Counted from the stretch's first letter, positions 40,702-49,582 are shown. The stretch is DNA of 64,000 nt from Paenibacillus arenilitoris (GCF_014705655.1 NZ_JACXIY010000036.1:1-64000); one strand, 5' to 3'. Notes: generated by a model not told the origin, from the sequence alone. Translations and numbers: made by a program.

Positions 40702-41760
40702 ATGAATAAACGAAAAAAATGGATGTACAGAGGCACCGCCGCACTGGCGGTCGTCGTGCTGCTTGCCGCCGCCTTCTTCAACCGCGGAGCGCTGGCCATG
40801 CTCGGATTCGATTGGCTGATCGAGGATCACGTGGAGAAGCAGCTGGAGCCGACGTATAAGCCGGTGGAGAGGACGAAGCCCGTGCCGGTCGCGACCGAGA
40901 AGAAGCAGGACCCGTTCGCGATGCTGCTGCTCGGCGTCGACCAGCGCGGCAACGAGATCGGGCGATCGGATACGATGATTTACACGGTCGTCCGTCCGGA
41001 GGACGGCAACCTGCTCATGCTGTCGATCCCGCGCGACACGTACGTCGAAATCGTCGGCGAAGGATACGAGGACAAAATCACGCACGCCTACGCGTTCGGC
41101 GGGGCGGGCATGGCGATGGACACGGTCGAGAAGCTGCTCGATTCGCCGATTCATTACTACGCTTCGATCAATTTCGAAGGGTTCCGCCAAGTGATCGACA
41201 AGCTGGGAGGCATGCCGCTTCCGATCGAAGAGGACATGGTGAACGACGATTACGACCACGAGAAATTCGTTATCAAAGCCGGCCAGGAGACGTACGACGG
41301 GCAGGATACGCTTAATTACGTCCGCTACCGCGAGGATGCGGGCGGCGATATGAACCGCACGGAGCGGCATCAAATTTTCTTGACCCTGCTGATGGACAAG
41401 GCGAAGCAAATGAACCAATGGTCCAAAATTCCCGAGATGTTCGACATTATGGGCGAGAATTTCAGCACGGATATGCGGCCCCAGCAGCTGATCGATCTCG
41501 GGCAAGATATGCTGTCGGCGAAGGAGCGCCGCATATACAGCCATTCGCTGCTCGGCACCGGGGGCCGGCTGAAGAGCGGCGGGGCCTGGTATTATTTTGC
41601 CGACGAAGAGGATTTGGCGAAGGCGCAGGCGATGATCAAGAGCTGGCTGGATCCGAATACCCCTGCCGCAAGCCTGATTCTTCCGGACAAATACGGCGCG
41701 AATAAGCCGAAGGAAGTACAATCGCTGTCCAGCGCGGAGAATACGACCGCCGAGCAATAA
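40702..41760 (+). CDS. LytR-CpsA-Psr (LCP) family cell wall ligase
   Basis: Membrane-anchored transferase that attaches teichoic-acid-type polymers to peptidoglycan. The 352-aa product has an N-terminal anchor (about residues 8-27), and the LCP domain with LLLGVDQRG, the phosphate-binding RSDTMI, SIPRDTYV and NYVRYREDAGGDMNRTERHQ (NYVRYR and the second Arg cluster are the catalytic residues). The ATG at 40702 lies 13 bases after AAGGAG, a little long. Cell envelope control elements lie upstream. Confidence 0.92.
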   Translation: MNKRKKWMYRGTAALAVVVLLAAAFFNRGALAMLGFDWLIEDHVEKQLEPTYKPVERTKPVPVATEKKQDPFAMLLLGVDQRGNEIGRSDTMIYTVVRPEDGNLLMLSIPRDTYVEIVGEGYEDKITHAYAFGGAGMAMDTVEKLLDSPIHYYASINFEGFRQVIDKLGGMPLPIEEDMVNDDYDHEKFVIKAGQETYDGQDTLNYVRYREDAGGDMNRTERHQIFLTLLMDKAKQMNQWSKIPEMFDIMGENFSTDMRPQQLIDLGQDMLSAKERRIYSHSLLGTGGRLKSGGAWYYFADEEDLAKAQAMIKSWLDPNTPAASLILPDKYGANKPKEVQSLSSAENTTAEQ

Positions 41761-41827
41761 GCCCCTTGCCCGGACCGTCTGCCGCCTTTACAATAGGGGA
41801 TGGAGCAAACGGAACGGAGTTGAAGAG

Positions 41828-42244
41828 ATGAATATCGCTTTTTTCTTATTGCCGAAGCAGGACGTCGTATGCTTCACGCAGGACATGACGCTTCGGCAGA
41901 CGCTCGAGCGGATGGAATACCACCGTTTCGCGGCCGTGCCGATCATCGATGAGGAAGGCGGCTACGCGGGCACGGTAACCGAGGGCGATCTGCTCTGGTA
42001 CATCAAGCGGCACGCCGACCTGACCCTGGAGCAGACGAACAAGGTGAAGCTGACGGAGGTTCCGCTCCGCATGAACAACAAGACGGTGCGGATCGACGCG
42101 AACATGGACGATTTGATCTCGCTCGCGAAGGTGCAGAACTTCGTCCCCGTCGTGGACGACATGAACCGCTTCATCGGCATCGTCCGCCGAAGCGAGATCA
42201 TCGATTACTGCGAGAAGATCATCATGCAGCAGCAAAGCGTCTGA
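41828..42244 (+). CDS. CBS domain protein
   Basis: 138-aa cytoplasmic protein made of two CBS domains (about residues 10-62 and 75-130). FAAVPIIDEEGGYAGTVTEGDLL and FVPVVDDMNRFIGIVRRSEII are the two ligand-binding signatures. Stand-alone CBS pairs of this size include c-di-AMP-binding DarB/CbpB; the nearby gdpP gene makes that attractive but it is only a guess. GGAACGGAG precedes the ATG. Confidence 0.75.
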   Translation: MNIAFFLLPKQDVVCFTQDMTLRQTLERMEYHRFAAVPIIDEEGGYAGTVTEGDLLWYIKRHADLTLEQTNKVKLTEVPLRMNNKTVRIDANMDDLISLAKVQNFVPVVDDMNRFIGIVRRSEIIDYCEKIIMQQQSV

Positions 42245-42289
42245 ACGGCAACGTTACGCGCGTCAAATGGATAAAATAAGAGGCAGCCG

Positions 42290-42322
42290 GACGGAATGAG
42301 AAAGTGGTTCCGTCTTTTTTTT
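42290..42322 (+). terminator. Terminator after the CBS gene
   Basis: GACGGAA / TTCCGTC (42290-42296 with 42308-42314) with an 11-nt loop, followed by eight T. Confidence 0.85.
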
Positions 42323-42323
42323 A

Positions 42324-42332
42324 TGCTATAAT
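42324..42332 (+). promoter_or_regulatory. Extended -10 promoter of yybS-gdpP-rplI
   Basis: TGCTATAAT (TATAAT at 42327-42332) lies just behind the terminator T run. A clear -35 is missing, as usual for extended -10 promoters. TGTAAAAGTTTCGTAAGG follows and resembles the WalR box before the LCP gene, but its second half is degenerate. Confidence 0.5.
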
Positions 42333-42388
42333 GGGGTGTAAAAGTTTCGTAAGGAACTGATGATTATGATGCGCAAGAGGTGAACGGT

Positions 42389-43294
42389 TTGAAAACCGGC
42401 TTGAAACCAGTGCTGTGGAGCTGTGCGGCACTCCTATTATTATTGTCCTTAGTATTGCCGTTATTGAACGTCATTACGATGCTGCTGCTGATGGTGCCGT
42501 ACGTGGTGCTGTACGCGACGCTGCCGCCGAAATCGTTCGTGCTTCATCTCCTGCCCGTATGGGTGATCGCTTATTTCGTGGGAGGGCCGGCAACGCTTAT
42601 TATCGGCTTGTTCTTCCTCATACCGTCGATCGTGATGGGCTATTTGTACGCGAAGCAGGCGCCCGCCTCGAAGGTGATCCGGACCGTGGGCGTCGTATTT
42701 CTGGCCCAGCTCATGCTGGAGCTGCTCGTGTTCGAGATGTTCCTCGATATTTCGCTTATTCGCGAGCTGAGCGCGATGGTCAGGGCTTCGATCGACAACA
42801 TGGAGGCGCAAGGGCTGCTGACGCAGGAATGGAACGCCGAATTTACCGATACGGTTATCCGGACGATGATCAATTCGATTCCCGTCACGTTCATTATGAT
42901 CGCCTTCGGATACACGGTTATTACGCAGTATCTCGTCCGCAAGGCTCTGAAGTGGAGCGGCGGGCCGGAAGCGCCGAGATTCGCGCGCGCCAGGGACTGG
43001 CGCTTGCCGCGCATCCTCGTCCTTATTTATTTGATCGCGTACGTCATCGAGCTGTTCTCCACGCCAACGGGAGACTCGTTCTTCGCGGTGGCGGTCATGA
43101 ATCTGGTGCCCTTGCTTAGTTTTGTGTTCGCATTCCAGGCCGTCGGATTTTTCTTCTTCCTCGCGCATCAGCGGGGATGGAACAAAGCGGTGCCGGTCAT
43201 CCTGGCGATTCCGGTTCTGATCTTCCCGCCGCTGAGCCTTATCGGCGTGCTGGATACCGCTTTTCCTATCCGGAAGTCATTCACGAAACCATAA
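42389..43294 (+). CDS. yybS: DUF2232 family membrane protein YybS
   Basis: 301-aa integral membrane protein with about eight helices, function unknown; it precedes gdpP and rplI in many Firmicutes. IIGLFFLIPSIVMGYLYAKQA and FQAVGFFFFLAHQRGW are typical of the family. The start is taken as TTG at 42389, seven bases after AAGAGGTG; a GTG at 42380 would overlap that site. Confidence 0.85.
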   Translation: MKTGLKPVLWSCAALLLLLSLVLPLLNVITMLLLMVPYVVLYATLPPKSFVLHLLPVWVIAYFVGGPATLIIGLFFLIPSIVMGYLYAKQAPASKVIRTVGVVFLAQLMLELLVFEMFLDISLIRELSAMVRASIDNMEAQGLLTQEWNAEFTDTVIRTMINSIPVTFIMIAFGYTVITQYLVRKALKWSGGPEAPRFARARDWRLPRILVLIYLIAYVIELFSTPTGDSFFAVAVMNLVPLLSFVFAFQAVGFFFFLAHQRGWNKAVPVILAIPVLIFPPLSLIGVLDTAFPIRKSFTKP

Positions 43295-43312
43295 CACGGG
43301 AGCGGATCGGAA

Positions 43313-45274
43313 ATGCCGAAATTTTTGGTAACGCGCTGGCACGGCATGCATCAAATATGGGCTTTTATCCTGCTTGCGTTCATGACGGTGGCACTTGCCT
43401 GGTATGAATGGCTGCTCGGTTTGGTTGCGCTCGTATTAACGGCCGCTCTCGGGGTTTATACCGTCATGGCGGAGAGGGCGTTCCGCAAAGATTTGAAATC
43501 GTATTTGGGCACGCTGTCCTACCGGGTGAAGAAGGCGGGCAACGACGTGATCACCGAGCTGCCGCTGGGCATTATTTTGTACAACGAGGACCGGACGGTC
43601 GATTGGCATAATCCGTACATTGCCCAAATGCTGGAGAAGGAGAGCGTCGTAGGCGTGCCGCTTACGGAGCTGTTCCCGACGCTGCAGCAGGTGAAGGAGC
43701 GCGAGAGCGCCATCGAGGCGAAGATCGGCTCGAACGTGTATGAGCTGATCTTCAAGCAGAAGGAACGCCTCCTATATGTCAAGAACATAACAGAGCTTTG
43801 GAACCTCGGCCGGAAATACGACGACGAGAAGCTCGTGCTCGGCGTCGTCATGATCGACAACCTCGAAGAGGTGTCGCAAGGGCTGGACGACCATCAGCGC
43901 AGCTCGATGCTCTCGAAGGTGACGGCCGAAATTACCGAATGGGCGCAGAAGTTCCATATTTATTTGAAGCGGCTGACAAACGACAAGTTCCTGTTGATCA
44001 CCGACCAGAAGACGCTCAGGCAGCTGGAGCAGTCGCGGTTCGTCGTGCTCGACGAGGTGCGGGACATTACCGGCGACCACAAAATCCCGGTCACGCTCAG
44101 CATCGGCTTCGCGGCCGGCGCCAGCCACATTACCGAGCTCGGCCAATGGGCGCATACGAGCCTCGACATCGCCCTCGGGCGCGGCGGCGACCAGGCGGCG
44201 GTCAAGGTCGGCAGCCGGCAGTCGTTCTACGGCGGCAAGTCGAACGCGGTGGAGAAGCGGACCCGCGTCCGCGCGAGGGTCGTGGCGCACGCGCTGCGGG
44301 ATCTGATGCGCGAGAGCCACAATATCGTCATTATGGGCCACAAGATGCCCGACATGGACGCGATCGGCGCGGCGATCGGCGTGCTGAAGGCGGCGCAGCT
44401 GTTCGGCAAGGAAGCGTATATCGTGCTCGAAGGCGTCAATCCGGCGATCCAGAAGATGATGGAGATGATCAAGGAGGACGAGAAGCTCTCGAAGCGGTTC
44501 GTATCGCCGGAGCAGGCGCTCTCCCTGGTGACGCATCAGACGCTCGCCGTCGTCGTCGACACGCACAAGGTGTCGATGGTGAAGGAGCCGAAGCTGCTCA
44601 GCTTGACCGAGCGCATCGTCGTCGTCGATCATCACCGCCGCAGCGAGGAATTCATATCGAACGCGACCTTGGTCTATATGGAGCCTTACGCGTCGTCGGC
44701 CTGCGAGCTGGTGACGGAGCTGCTGCAGTACATCCATGATCGCGTCGTGCTCGACGTAAGGGAGTCGACGGCGCTGCTCGCCGGCATTACGGTCGATACG
44801 AAGAGCTTCTCGCTCCGGACGGGCGCGCGCACGTTCGAGGCGGCGTCGTTCCTGCGCCGAAGCGGCGCGGACACCACGATGATCCAGCGGATGCTGAAGG
44901 AGGATCTCGAGGAGTACGTGCGCAAGGCGGAGATCATCAAGCATGCCGAGGTGCTCTACGAGCACGTGGCGATCGCGGTCACGGAGAGCGGGCGCAAATA
45001 TTCGCAGCTCCTGATCGCGCAGTCGGCCGATACGCTGCTCAATATGACGGACATCCACGCGTCCTTCGTCATCGGCGAGCGGCCCGACGGCCTCATCGGC
45101 ATCAGCGCGCGCTCGCTCGGGGATATGAACGTGCAGGTCGTGATGGAGAGAATGGGCGGGGGCGGGCATTTGACGAATGCCGCCACGCAGCTGGAAGGGA
45201 CCGTTCAGGAGGTAGCCGAGAGGCTGAAGCGGGTATTGGAAGAAATCGAAGCGGAAGAGGGGTTATTCGAATGA
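43313..45274 (+). CDS. gdpP: Cyclic-di-AMP phosphodiesterase GdpP
   Basis: Membrane enzyme that hydrolyses c-di-AMP to pApA. The 653-aa product has two N-terminal helices (residues 14-55), a PAS-like domain, a degenerate GGDEF domain (RGGDQAAVK, lacking the usual GGDEF), then the DHH domain with MGHKMPDMDAIG and VVDHHRR (about residues 438-442) and the DHHA1 domain with GGGGHLTNAATQ. All metal ligands appear present. The stop overlaps the rplI start by four bases. Confidence 0.96.
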   Translation: MPKFLVTRWHGMHQIWAFILLAFMTVALAWYEWLLGLVALVLTAALGVYTVMAERAFRKDLKSYLGTLSYRVKKAGNDVITELPLGIILYNEDRTVDWHNPYIAQMLEKESVVGVPLTELFPTLQQVKERESAIEAKIGSNVYELIFKQKERLLYVKNITELWNLGRKYDDEKLVLGVVMIDNLEEVSQGLDDHQRSSMLSKVTAEITEWAQKFHIYLKRLTNDKFLLITDQKTLRQLEQSRFVVLDEVRDITGDHKIPVTLSIGFAAGASHITELGQWAHTSLDIALGRGGDQAAVKVGSRQSFYGGKSNAVEKRTRVRARVVAHALRDLMRESHNIVIMGHKMPDMDAIGAAIGVLKAAQLFGKEAYIVLEGVNPAIQKMMEMIKEDEKLSKRFVSPEQALSLVTHQTLAVVVDTHKVSMVKEPKLLSLTERIVVVDHHRRSEEFISNATLVYMEPYASSACELVTELLQYIHDRVVLDVRESTALLAGITVDTKSFSLRTGARTFEAASFLRRSGADTTMIQRMLKEDLEEYVRKAEIIKHAEVLYEHVAIAVTESGRKYSQLLIAQSADTLLNMTDIHASFVIGERPDGLIGISARSLGDMNVQVVMERMGGGGHLTNAATQLEGTVQEVAERLKRVLEEIEAEEGLFE

Positions 45275-45714
45275 AAGTAATCTTTTTGCAGGACGTCAAA
45301 GGGCAAGGCAAGAAAGGGCAAATCAAGGAGTTGTCCGAAGGCTACGTGCGCAACTTCTTGCTGCCGAAGGGGCTGGCCAAAATCGCTTCCGAGGGCAACC
45401 TGAAGACGCTGGAGGTGCAGAACGCTTCCGAGCAGAAGCGCAAGGAGAAGGAGAAGGAAGACGCGGTCGCGCTCGGCAAGCGTCTCGACGAGCTGACGGT
45501 CGTCGTGAAGACGAAGGCCGGCGAGGGCGGCAGATTGTTCGGCGCCATCACGAGCAAGCAGATCGCCGAAGCGCTGGAAGCGCAGGGCATTAAGATCGAT
45601 AAGCGCAAAATCGAGCTCGACGAGCCGATCCGCACGCTCGGCGTGACGCAGGTGGCCGTGAAGCTGCACCCCGAGGTGAAGGCGAAGCTGAGCGTTCAGG
45701 CTTCCGAGGAATAG
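45271..45714 (+). CDS. rplI: 50S ribosomal protein L9
   Basis: Ribosomal protein L9, 147 aa, with the N-terminal RNA-binding domain (MKVIFLQDVKGQGKKGQIKE, GYVRNFLLPKGLA), a long central helix and the C-terminal domain (GRLFGAITSKQIAEAL). The ATG overlaps the gdpP stop. The dispersed hairpin repeat lies 12 bases after the stop. Confidence 0.98.
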   Translation: MKVIFLQDVKGQGKKGQIKELSEGYVRNFLLPKGLAKIASEGNLKTLEVQNASEQKRKEKEKEDAVALGKRLDELTVVVKTKAGEGGRLFGAITSKQIAEALEAQGIKIDKRKIELDEPIRTLGVTQVAVKLHPEVKAKLSVQASEE

Positions 45715-45726
45715 CGGACGGCGTAG

Positions 45727-45756
45727 CGAAACGAGCTTATGCCGCCTAAGGACGGC
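45727..45756 (+). repeat. Dispersed hairpin repeat, copy 2
   Basis: CGAAACGAGCTTATGCCGCC followed by TAAGGACGGC, 28 of 30 bases identical to 16031-16060. The hairpin GCCGCC-TAA-GG(A)CGGC is preserved and both differences fall outside the paired arms. Confidence 0.6.
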
Positions 45757-45790
45757 GTCAGCCGTTTCCACATGATAAAAGGAGTGACCC

Positions 45791-47155
45791 ATGAGTACAG
45801 AGCTTATGTTTGACCGCGTGCCGCCCCAGAACCTGGAGGCGGAGCAAGCCGTCATCGGCGCGGTGCTGCTGCAGACCGAAGCGCTGATCACGGCGATGGA
45901 GCGGGTGCGCAGCGAAGACTTCTACAGTGGTCCTCATCGATTGATATTCGAAGCGATGGTCGAGCTGGCCGAGGCCAACCAGCCGGTCGACCTCGTCACC
46001 TTGACCGCGCATATGCAGGACCAGCAGGTGCTCGAGGAAATCGGCGGCGTCAGCTACTTGGCGAAGCTTGCGAACTCGGTGCCGACGGCGGCGAACGTCG
46101 ATTACTACGCGCAGATCGTCGAAGAGAAGTCGATGCTGCGGAGGCTCATCCGGACGGCGACGAACATCGTGTCCGACGGCTACGCCAATTCGGACGACGT
46201 CGCGGTATTGCTTGGCGATGCCGAGAAGAAAATATTGGAAATCTCGAACCGTCGCTCGGGCAGCGGCTTCATCTCCATCCGCGACGTGCTGATGGAGGTG
46301 TTCGAGAAGGTCGAGATGCTGTACACGAACCGCGGCGGCGGCCCGACGGGCATTCCGTCCGGCTTCACCGACCTCGACCGGATGACGGCCGGCTTCCAGC
46401 GGAGCGACCTGATCATCGTCGCGGCCCGTCCGTCGGTAGGGAAGACGGCGTTCGCGCTCAATATCGCCCAGAACGTCGGCGTCCGCGCCCGCGAGACGGT
46501 CGCCATCTTCAGCCTGGAGATGTCGGCCGCCCAGCTGGTGCAGCGGATGGTATGCGCCGAAGGCAACGTCGACGCGCAGCGAATGCGGACGGGCCATCTT
46601 GAGGGCGACGACTGGGAGAAGCTGACGATGGCGATCGGCGCCTTGTCGGAGTCAGAGGTGTACATCGACGACACACCGGGCATTACCGTCGCGGAGATTC
46701 GTTCGAAATGCCGCCGCCTGAAGAAGGAGCGCGGGCTCGGCATGATTCTGATCGACTACCTGCAGCTCATCTCCGGCCGCGGCAAGGCGGGCGAGAACCG
46801 GCAGCAGGAAGTTTCGGAAATATCGCGTACGCTGAAGCATATCGCGCGCGAGCTCGAGGTGCCGGTCATCGCGCTGTCGCAGCTCAGCCGGGGCGTCGAG
46901 CAGCGGCAGGACAAGCGTCCGATGATGTCCGACCTCCGGGAATCGGGCTCGATCGAGCAGGACGCCGACATCGTCGCGTTCCTGTACCGGGACGATTACT
47001 ACGACAAGGAATCCGAGAAGAAGAACATTATCGAAATCATCATCGCGAAGCAGCGTAACGGCCCGGTCGGCACGGTCGAGCTGGCGTTCCTGAAGCAGTT
47101 CAACAAATTCGTGAGCCTGGACCGGACGCACGAGGAGCCGCCGCACGCTTCCTAA
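45791..47155 (+). CDS. dnaB: Replicative DNA helicase DnaB
   Basis: Hexameric fork helicase (DnaC in Bacillus subtilis naming), 454 aa. The N-terminal domain (RVPPQNLEAEQAVIGAVLL) and the RecA-like motor with Walker A ARPSVGKTAFALN (about residues 212-224), Walker B region MILIDYLQL and the DnaB motifs LSQLSRGVEQRQDKRP and SDLRESGSIEQDAD are present. AAAGGAGTG precedes the ATG. No intein is present. Confidence 0.97.
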   Translation: MSTELMFDRVPPQNLEAEQAVIGAVLLQTEALITAMERVRSEDFYSGPHRLIFEAMVELAEANQPVDLVTLTAHMQDQQVLEEIGGVSYLAKLANSVPTAANVDYYAQIVEEKSMLRRLIRTATNIVSDGYANSDDVAVLLGDAEKKILEISNRRSGSGFISIRDVLMEVFEKVEMLYTNRGGGPTGIPSGFTDLDRMTAGFQRSDLIIVAARPSVGKTAFALNIAQNVGVRARETVAIFSLEMSAAQLVQRMVCAEGNVDAQRMRTGHLEGDDWEKLTMAIGALSESEVYIDDTPGITVAEIRSKCRRLKKERGLGMILIDYLQLISGRGKAGENRQQEVSEISRTLKHIARELEVPVIALSQLSRGVEQRQDKRPMMSDLRESGSIEQDADIVAFLYRDDYYDKESEKKNIIEIIIAKQRNGPVGTVELAFLKQFNKFVSLDRTHEEPPHAS

Positions 47156-47158
47156 ATA

Positions 47159-47202
47159 ATTCCCGAACAATTGCATGGGCGACTATGCAATTGTTCGTTT
47201 TT
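47159..47202 (+). terminator. dnaB terminator containing two PurBox-like sites
   Basis: CGAACAATTGCAT / ATGCAATTGTTCG (47164-47176 with 47185-47197) is a perfect 13-bp stem followed by five T, a strong terminator. The two arms also give ATTCCCGAACAAT (47159-47171) and, inverted, AAAAACGAACAAT (47202-47190), each 12 of 13 to the PurBox AWWWCCGAACWWT. They lie immediately upstream of the purA -35 box. Confidence 0.8.
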
Positions 47203-47205
47203 CGT

Positions 47206-47234
47206 TTGACTTCTCGAGGCCGGACTGCTACACT
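47206..47234 (+). promoter_or_regulatory. Promoter of purA
   Basis: TTGACT (47206-47211), 17 bases, TACACT (47229-47234), close to sigma-A consensus. It begins four bases after the second PurBox-like site. Confidence 0.75.
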
Positions 47235-47256
47235 AATAATGCTGTCTTTTGACTTT

Positions 47257-47291
47257 TAACGCGTCGCCTCGATAAGGCGAATGCCGCGTTA
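47257..47291 (+). other. Hairpin in the purA leader
   Basis: TAACGCGTCGCCT (47257-47269) pairs with AGGCGA (47275-47280) and, after a 4-nt bulge ATGC, with CGCGTTA (47285-47291): a 13-bp stem with loop CGATA about 55 nt before the start codon. There is no T run, so it is not a terminator. Confidence 0.5.
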
Positions 47292-47345
47292 ATGCCATAA
47301 GACGGTAATTTTCGGTGTTCGTAAACGCCGGACGGGGGTATGATT

Positions 47346-48632
47346 ATGTCTACGGTAGTTGTTGTTGGTACGCAGTGGGGAGACGAAGGGAAAGGCAAAA
47401 TCACCGATTTCTTGGCAGAAGGAGCCGACGTCGTTGCTCGTTACCAAGGGGGGAACAATGCCGGACACACGATCCTCATCAATAACAAAAAATACAAATT
47501 GACGATGATTCCATCGGGAATTTTCAACCATAACAAAACTTGCGTCATCGGCAACGGGATGGTTATCAACCCGCAGGCGCTGATCGACGAAATCAATTAT
47601 ATCCACGAGAACGGCTTCTCGACCGACAATTTGAAAATCAGCGACCGCGCGCATGTCATCATGCCGTACCACCTCGTGCTCGACGCGCTCGAGGAAGACC
47701 GGAAGGGTGACAACAAGATCGGCACGACACGCAAAGGCATCGGTCCGTGCTACATGGACAAGGCGGCGCGCAACGGCATCCGGATCGCCGACCTGATGGA
47801 CGGGGAGAGCTTTGGGGCGCGCGTCCGCGCCATCGTCGCCGAGAAGAACCAACTGATCGAGCAGGTATACGGCGGCGAGCCGCTTAACGCCGACCAGATC
47901 GTAAGCGACTACCTGGGCTATGCCGACATTTTGCGCCCATACGTCACCGACACGTCCGTCGTGCTGAACGACGCGATCGACGCGGGCCAGAAGGTGCTGT
48001 TCGAAGGCGCGCAGGGCGTCATGCTCGACATCGACCAAGGCACGTATCCGTTCGTCACGTCCTCGAACCCGTCGGCCGGCGGCGTCTGCATCGGCTCCGG
48101 CGTAGGTCCGTCGAAGATTCAGCAAGTCATCGGCGTTGCCAAGGCGTATACGACGCGCGTAGGGGACGGTCCGTTCCCGACCGAGCAGGATAACGAGATC
48201 GGCCAATTGATCCGCGACAAGGGGCACGAATACGGCACGGTTACCGGCCGTCCGCGCCGCGTCGGCTGGTTCGATACGGTCGTCGTCCGCCATGCCCGCC
48301 GCGTCAGCGGCATTACGGGCTTGTCGCTCAACTCGCTGGACGTGCTGACGGGACTCGATACGGTCAAGATCTGCACGGGCTACAAGCTGCGCGGCGAAGT
48401 GATCGAGAACTACCCGGCGAACCTGAAGCTCGTCTCCGAATGCGAAGCGATCTACGAGGAGCTTCCGGGCTGGTCGGAGGACATTTCGAACGCGAAGACG
48501 CTCGAGGACCTGCCGGAGAACACGCGCAACTACGTGAACCGCGTATCCGAGCTGACGGGCATTCCGATCGCGATCTTCTCGGTCGGCCGCAACCGCGAGC
48601 AGACGAATCCCGTTCGTCCGATCTATGAATAG
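47346..48632 (+). CDS. purA: Adenylosuccinate synthetase
   Basis: Enzyme joining IMP and aspartate with GTP in the first committed step of AMP synthesis. The 428-aa product has the family start VVVVGTQWGDEGKGKITDFL and the conserved GNNAGHTI, RGIGPCYMDK-like GIGPCYMDKAAR and FEGAQGVMLDIDQGTYPFVTSSNP (read in parts). Two ATGs are possible; 47346 lies six bases after GGGGGT, while 47340 touches it. The upstream region carries PurR-type sites. Confidence 0.97.
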   Translation: MSTVVVVGTQWGDEGKGKITDFLAEGADVVARYQGGNNAGHTILINNKKYKLTMIPSGIFNHNKTCVIGNGMVINPQALIDEINYIHENGFSTDNLKISDRAHVIMPYHLVLDALEEDRKGDNKIGTTRKGIGPCYMDKAARNGIRIADLMDGESFGARVRAIVAEKNQLIEQVYGGEPLNADQIVSDYLGYADILRPYVTDTSVVLNDAIDAGQKVLFEGAQGVMLDIDQGTYPFVTSSNPSAGGVCIGSGVGPSKIQQVIGVAKAYTTRVGDGPFPTEQDNEIGQLIRDKGHEYGTVTGRPRRVGWFDTVVVRHARRVSGITGLSLNSLDVLTGLDTVKICTGYKLRGEVIENYPANLKLVSECEAIYEELPGWSEDISNAKTLEDLPENTRNYVNRVSELTGIPIAIFSVGRNREQTNPVRPIYE

Positions 48633-48642
48633 TCGGCAATGA

Positions 48643-48670
48643 AGGATGGCCTTTGGCCATCCTTTTTTTT
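48643..48670 (+). terminator. Terminator of purA
   Basis: AGGATGGCC / GGCCATCCT (48643-48651 with 48655-48663), loop TTT, running into eight T. Confidence 0.92.
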
Positions 48671-48819
48671 GTTCTCTCGCAGCCGAGCCTATCGCGAAAT
48701 AAATAGAGCGGATGGAATGGACGGCCGGATTGTTGACCATAATGGTAGGTATCGGATTAGGGTAGCAGGCGTCGATTGCTAGCGGATCGGCTGCCGAATC
48801 GAGAGGATTGGTGATTCGT

Positions 48820-49491
48820 ATGTTCAAAAAAATAGGGTGGCTCGCGAAGCTGATCGCCGCCGGGCTGATCGTAAGCTTCCTGTCGATATGGACGACCGGA
48901 TACATCGTGACGAGCTACGTGGACACGCTGCTGAAGCAGTTCAATCTGCCGCTCGACGTGCCGCCGATGGCCACGTCCGGCGTCTGGGGCAAGCTGTGGG
49001 GAGCCGATCCGCTGCTGAAGACGGATATCGCGGATAAGGAGGGAACGTCGCCTGCCGGTGAGGACGGGACGGAGAAGGACGAGCCTGCGGGCGAGGGCCA
49101 GGGCGAGGAGCCCGAGGCGGTAGACGCGTTCGGCCAGCTCGAGGACGCGCCGCTCACCGATATCGGCGTAGGCAGCGGGACCCAGGCGAACGGGGGAGCT
49201 GAGTCCGAAGGCGGAGCGGAGCAGGAGGGTGCGTCTGGGATCGACGGCACCGAGACGGCCGTTACGACGGACGAATTGTCCGAAGTGAAGGAGCAAATGA
49301 CCGATCAGGACAAGGAAACGCTGTTCGGGCTGTTAATGGACAAGCTGCCGCAGCAATCGTGGCAGACGATCTCCCAGTATGTCGAAAACGGCCTGACCGA
49401 GCAGGAATTGACGGACATTCAGCAGATCATGGCGCAGTATCTGGACAAGACCGAATACGAGCAGATGATGACCATTCTGAAAAAATATTAA
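48820..49491 (+). CDS. Membrane-anchored hypothetical protein with acidic linker
   Basis: 223-aa protein, not recognised. N-terminal helix at about residues 7-28 (WLAKLIAAGLIVSFLSIWTTG), then a long acidic, Gly/Glu-rich low-complexity stretch (about 70-145), and a helical C-terminal domain (LSEVKEQMTDQDKETLFGLLMDKLP, ELTDIQQIMAQYLDKTEYEQMMTIL; read in parts). The ATG at 48820 is chosen with GGTGATT upstream; GTG at 48811 is an alternative. The position just before a cell-wall M23 peptidase suggests an envelope or sporulation role, which is only inference. Confidence 0.6.
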   Translation: MFKKIGWLAKLIAAGLIVSFLSIWTTGYIVTSYVDTLLKQFNLPLDVPPMATSGVWGKLWGADPLLKTDIADKEGTSPAGEDGTEKDEPAGEGQGEEPEAVDAFGQLEDAPLTDIGVGSGTQANGGAESEGGAEQEGASGIDGTETAVTTDELSEVKEQMTDQDKETLFGLLMDKLPQQSWQTISQYVENGLTEQELTDIQQIMAQYLDKTEYEQMMTILKKY

Positions 49492-49546
49492 TATAGTGAA
49501 CGTAGTGTAAAGGTTGCTCCAATTGTTGGGCATGTGTTACATTATT

Positions 49547-49582
49547 AGGCGAGTGATCCGACGGGAGAATTCGCCTTTTTTT
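49547..49582 (+). terminator. Hairpin with T run before the M23 gene
   Basis: AGGCGA / TCGCCT (49547-49552 with 49571-49576) followed by seven T. It can end the preceding gene. A TTGCTC-N18-TACATT promoter-like pair just upstream of it (49514-49543) would make it a leader terminator of the M23 gene instead. Confidence 0.55.

Noticed and set aside
49506..49539. TGTAAA and TGTTAC before the M23 gene as a WalR box
   Set aside because: The two half-sites are 22 bases apart instead of 5.
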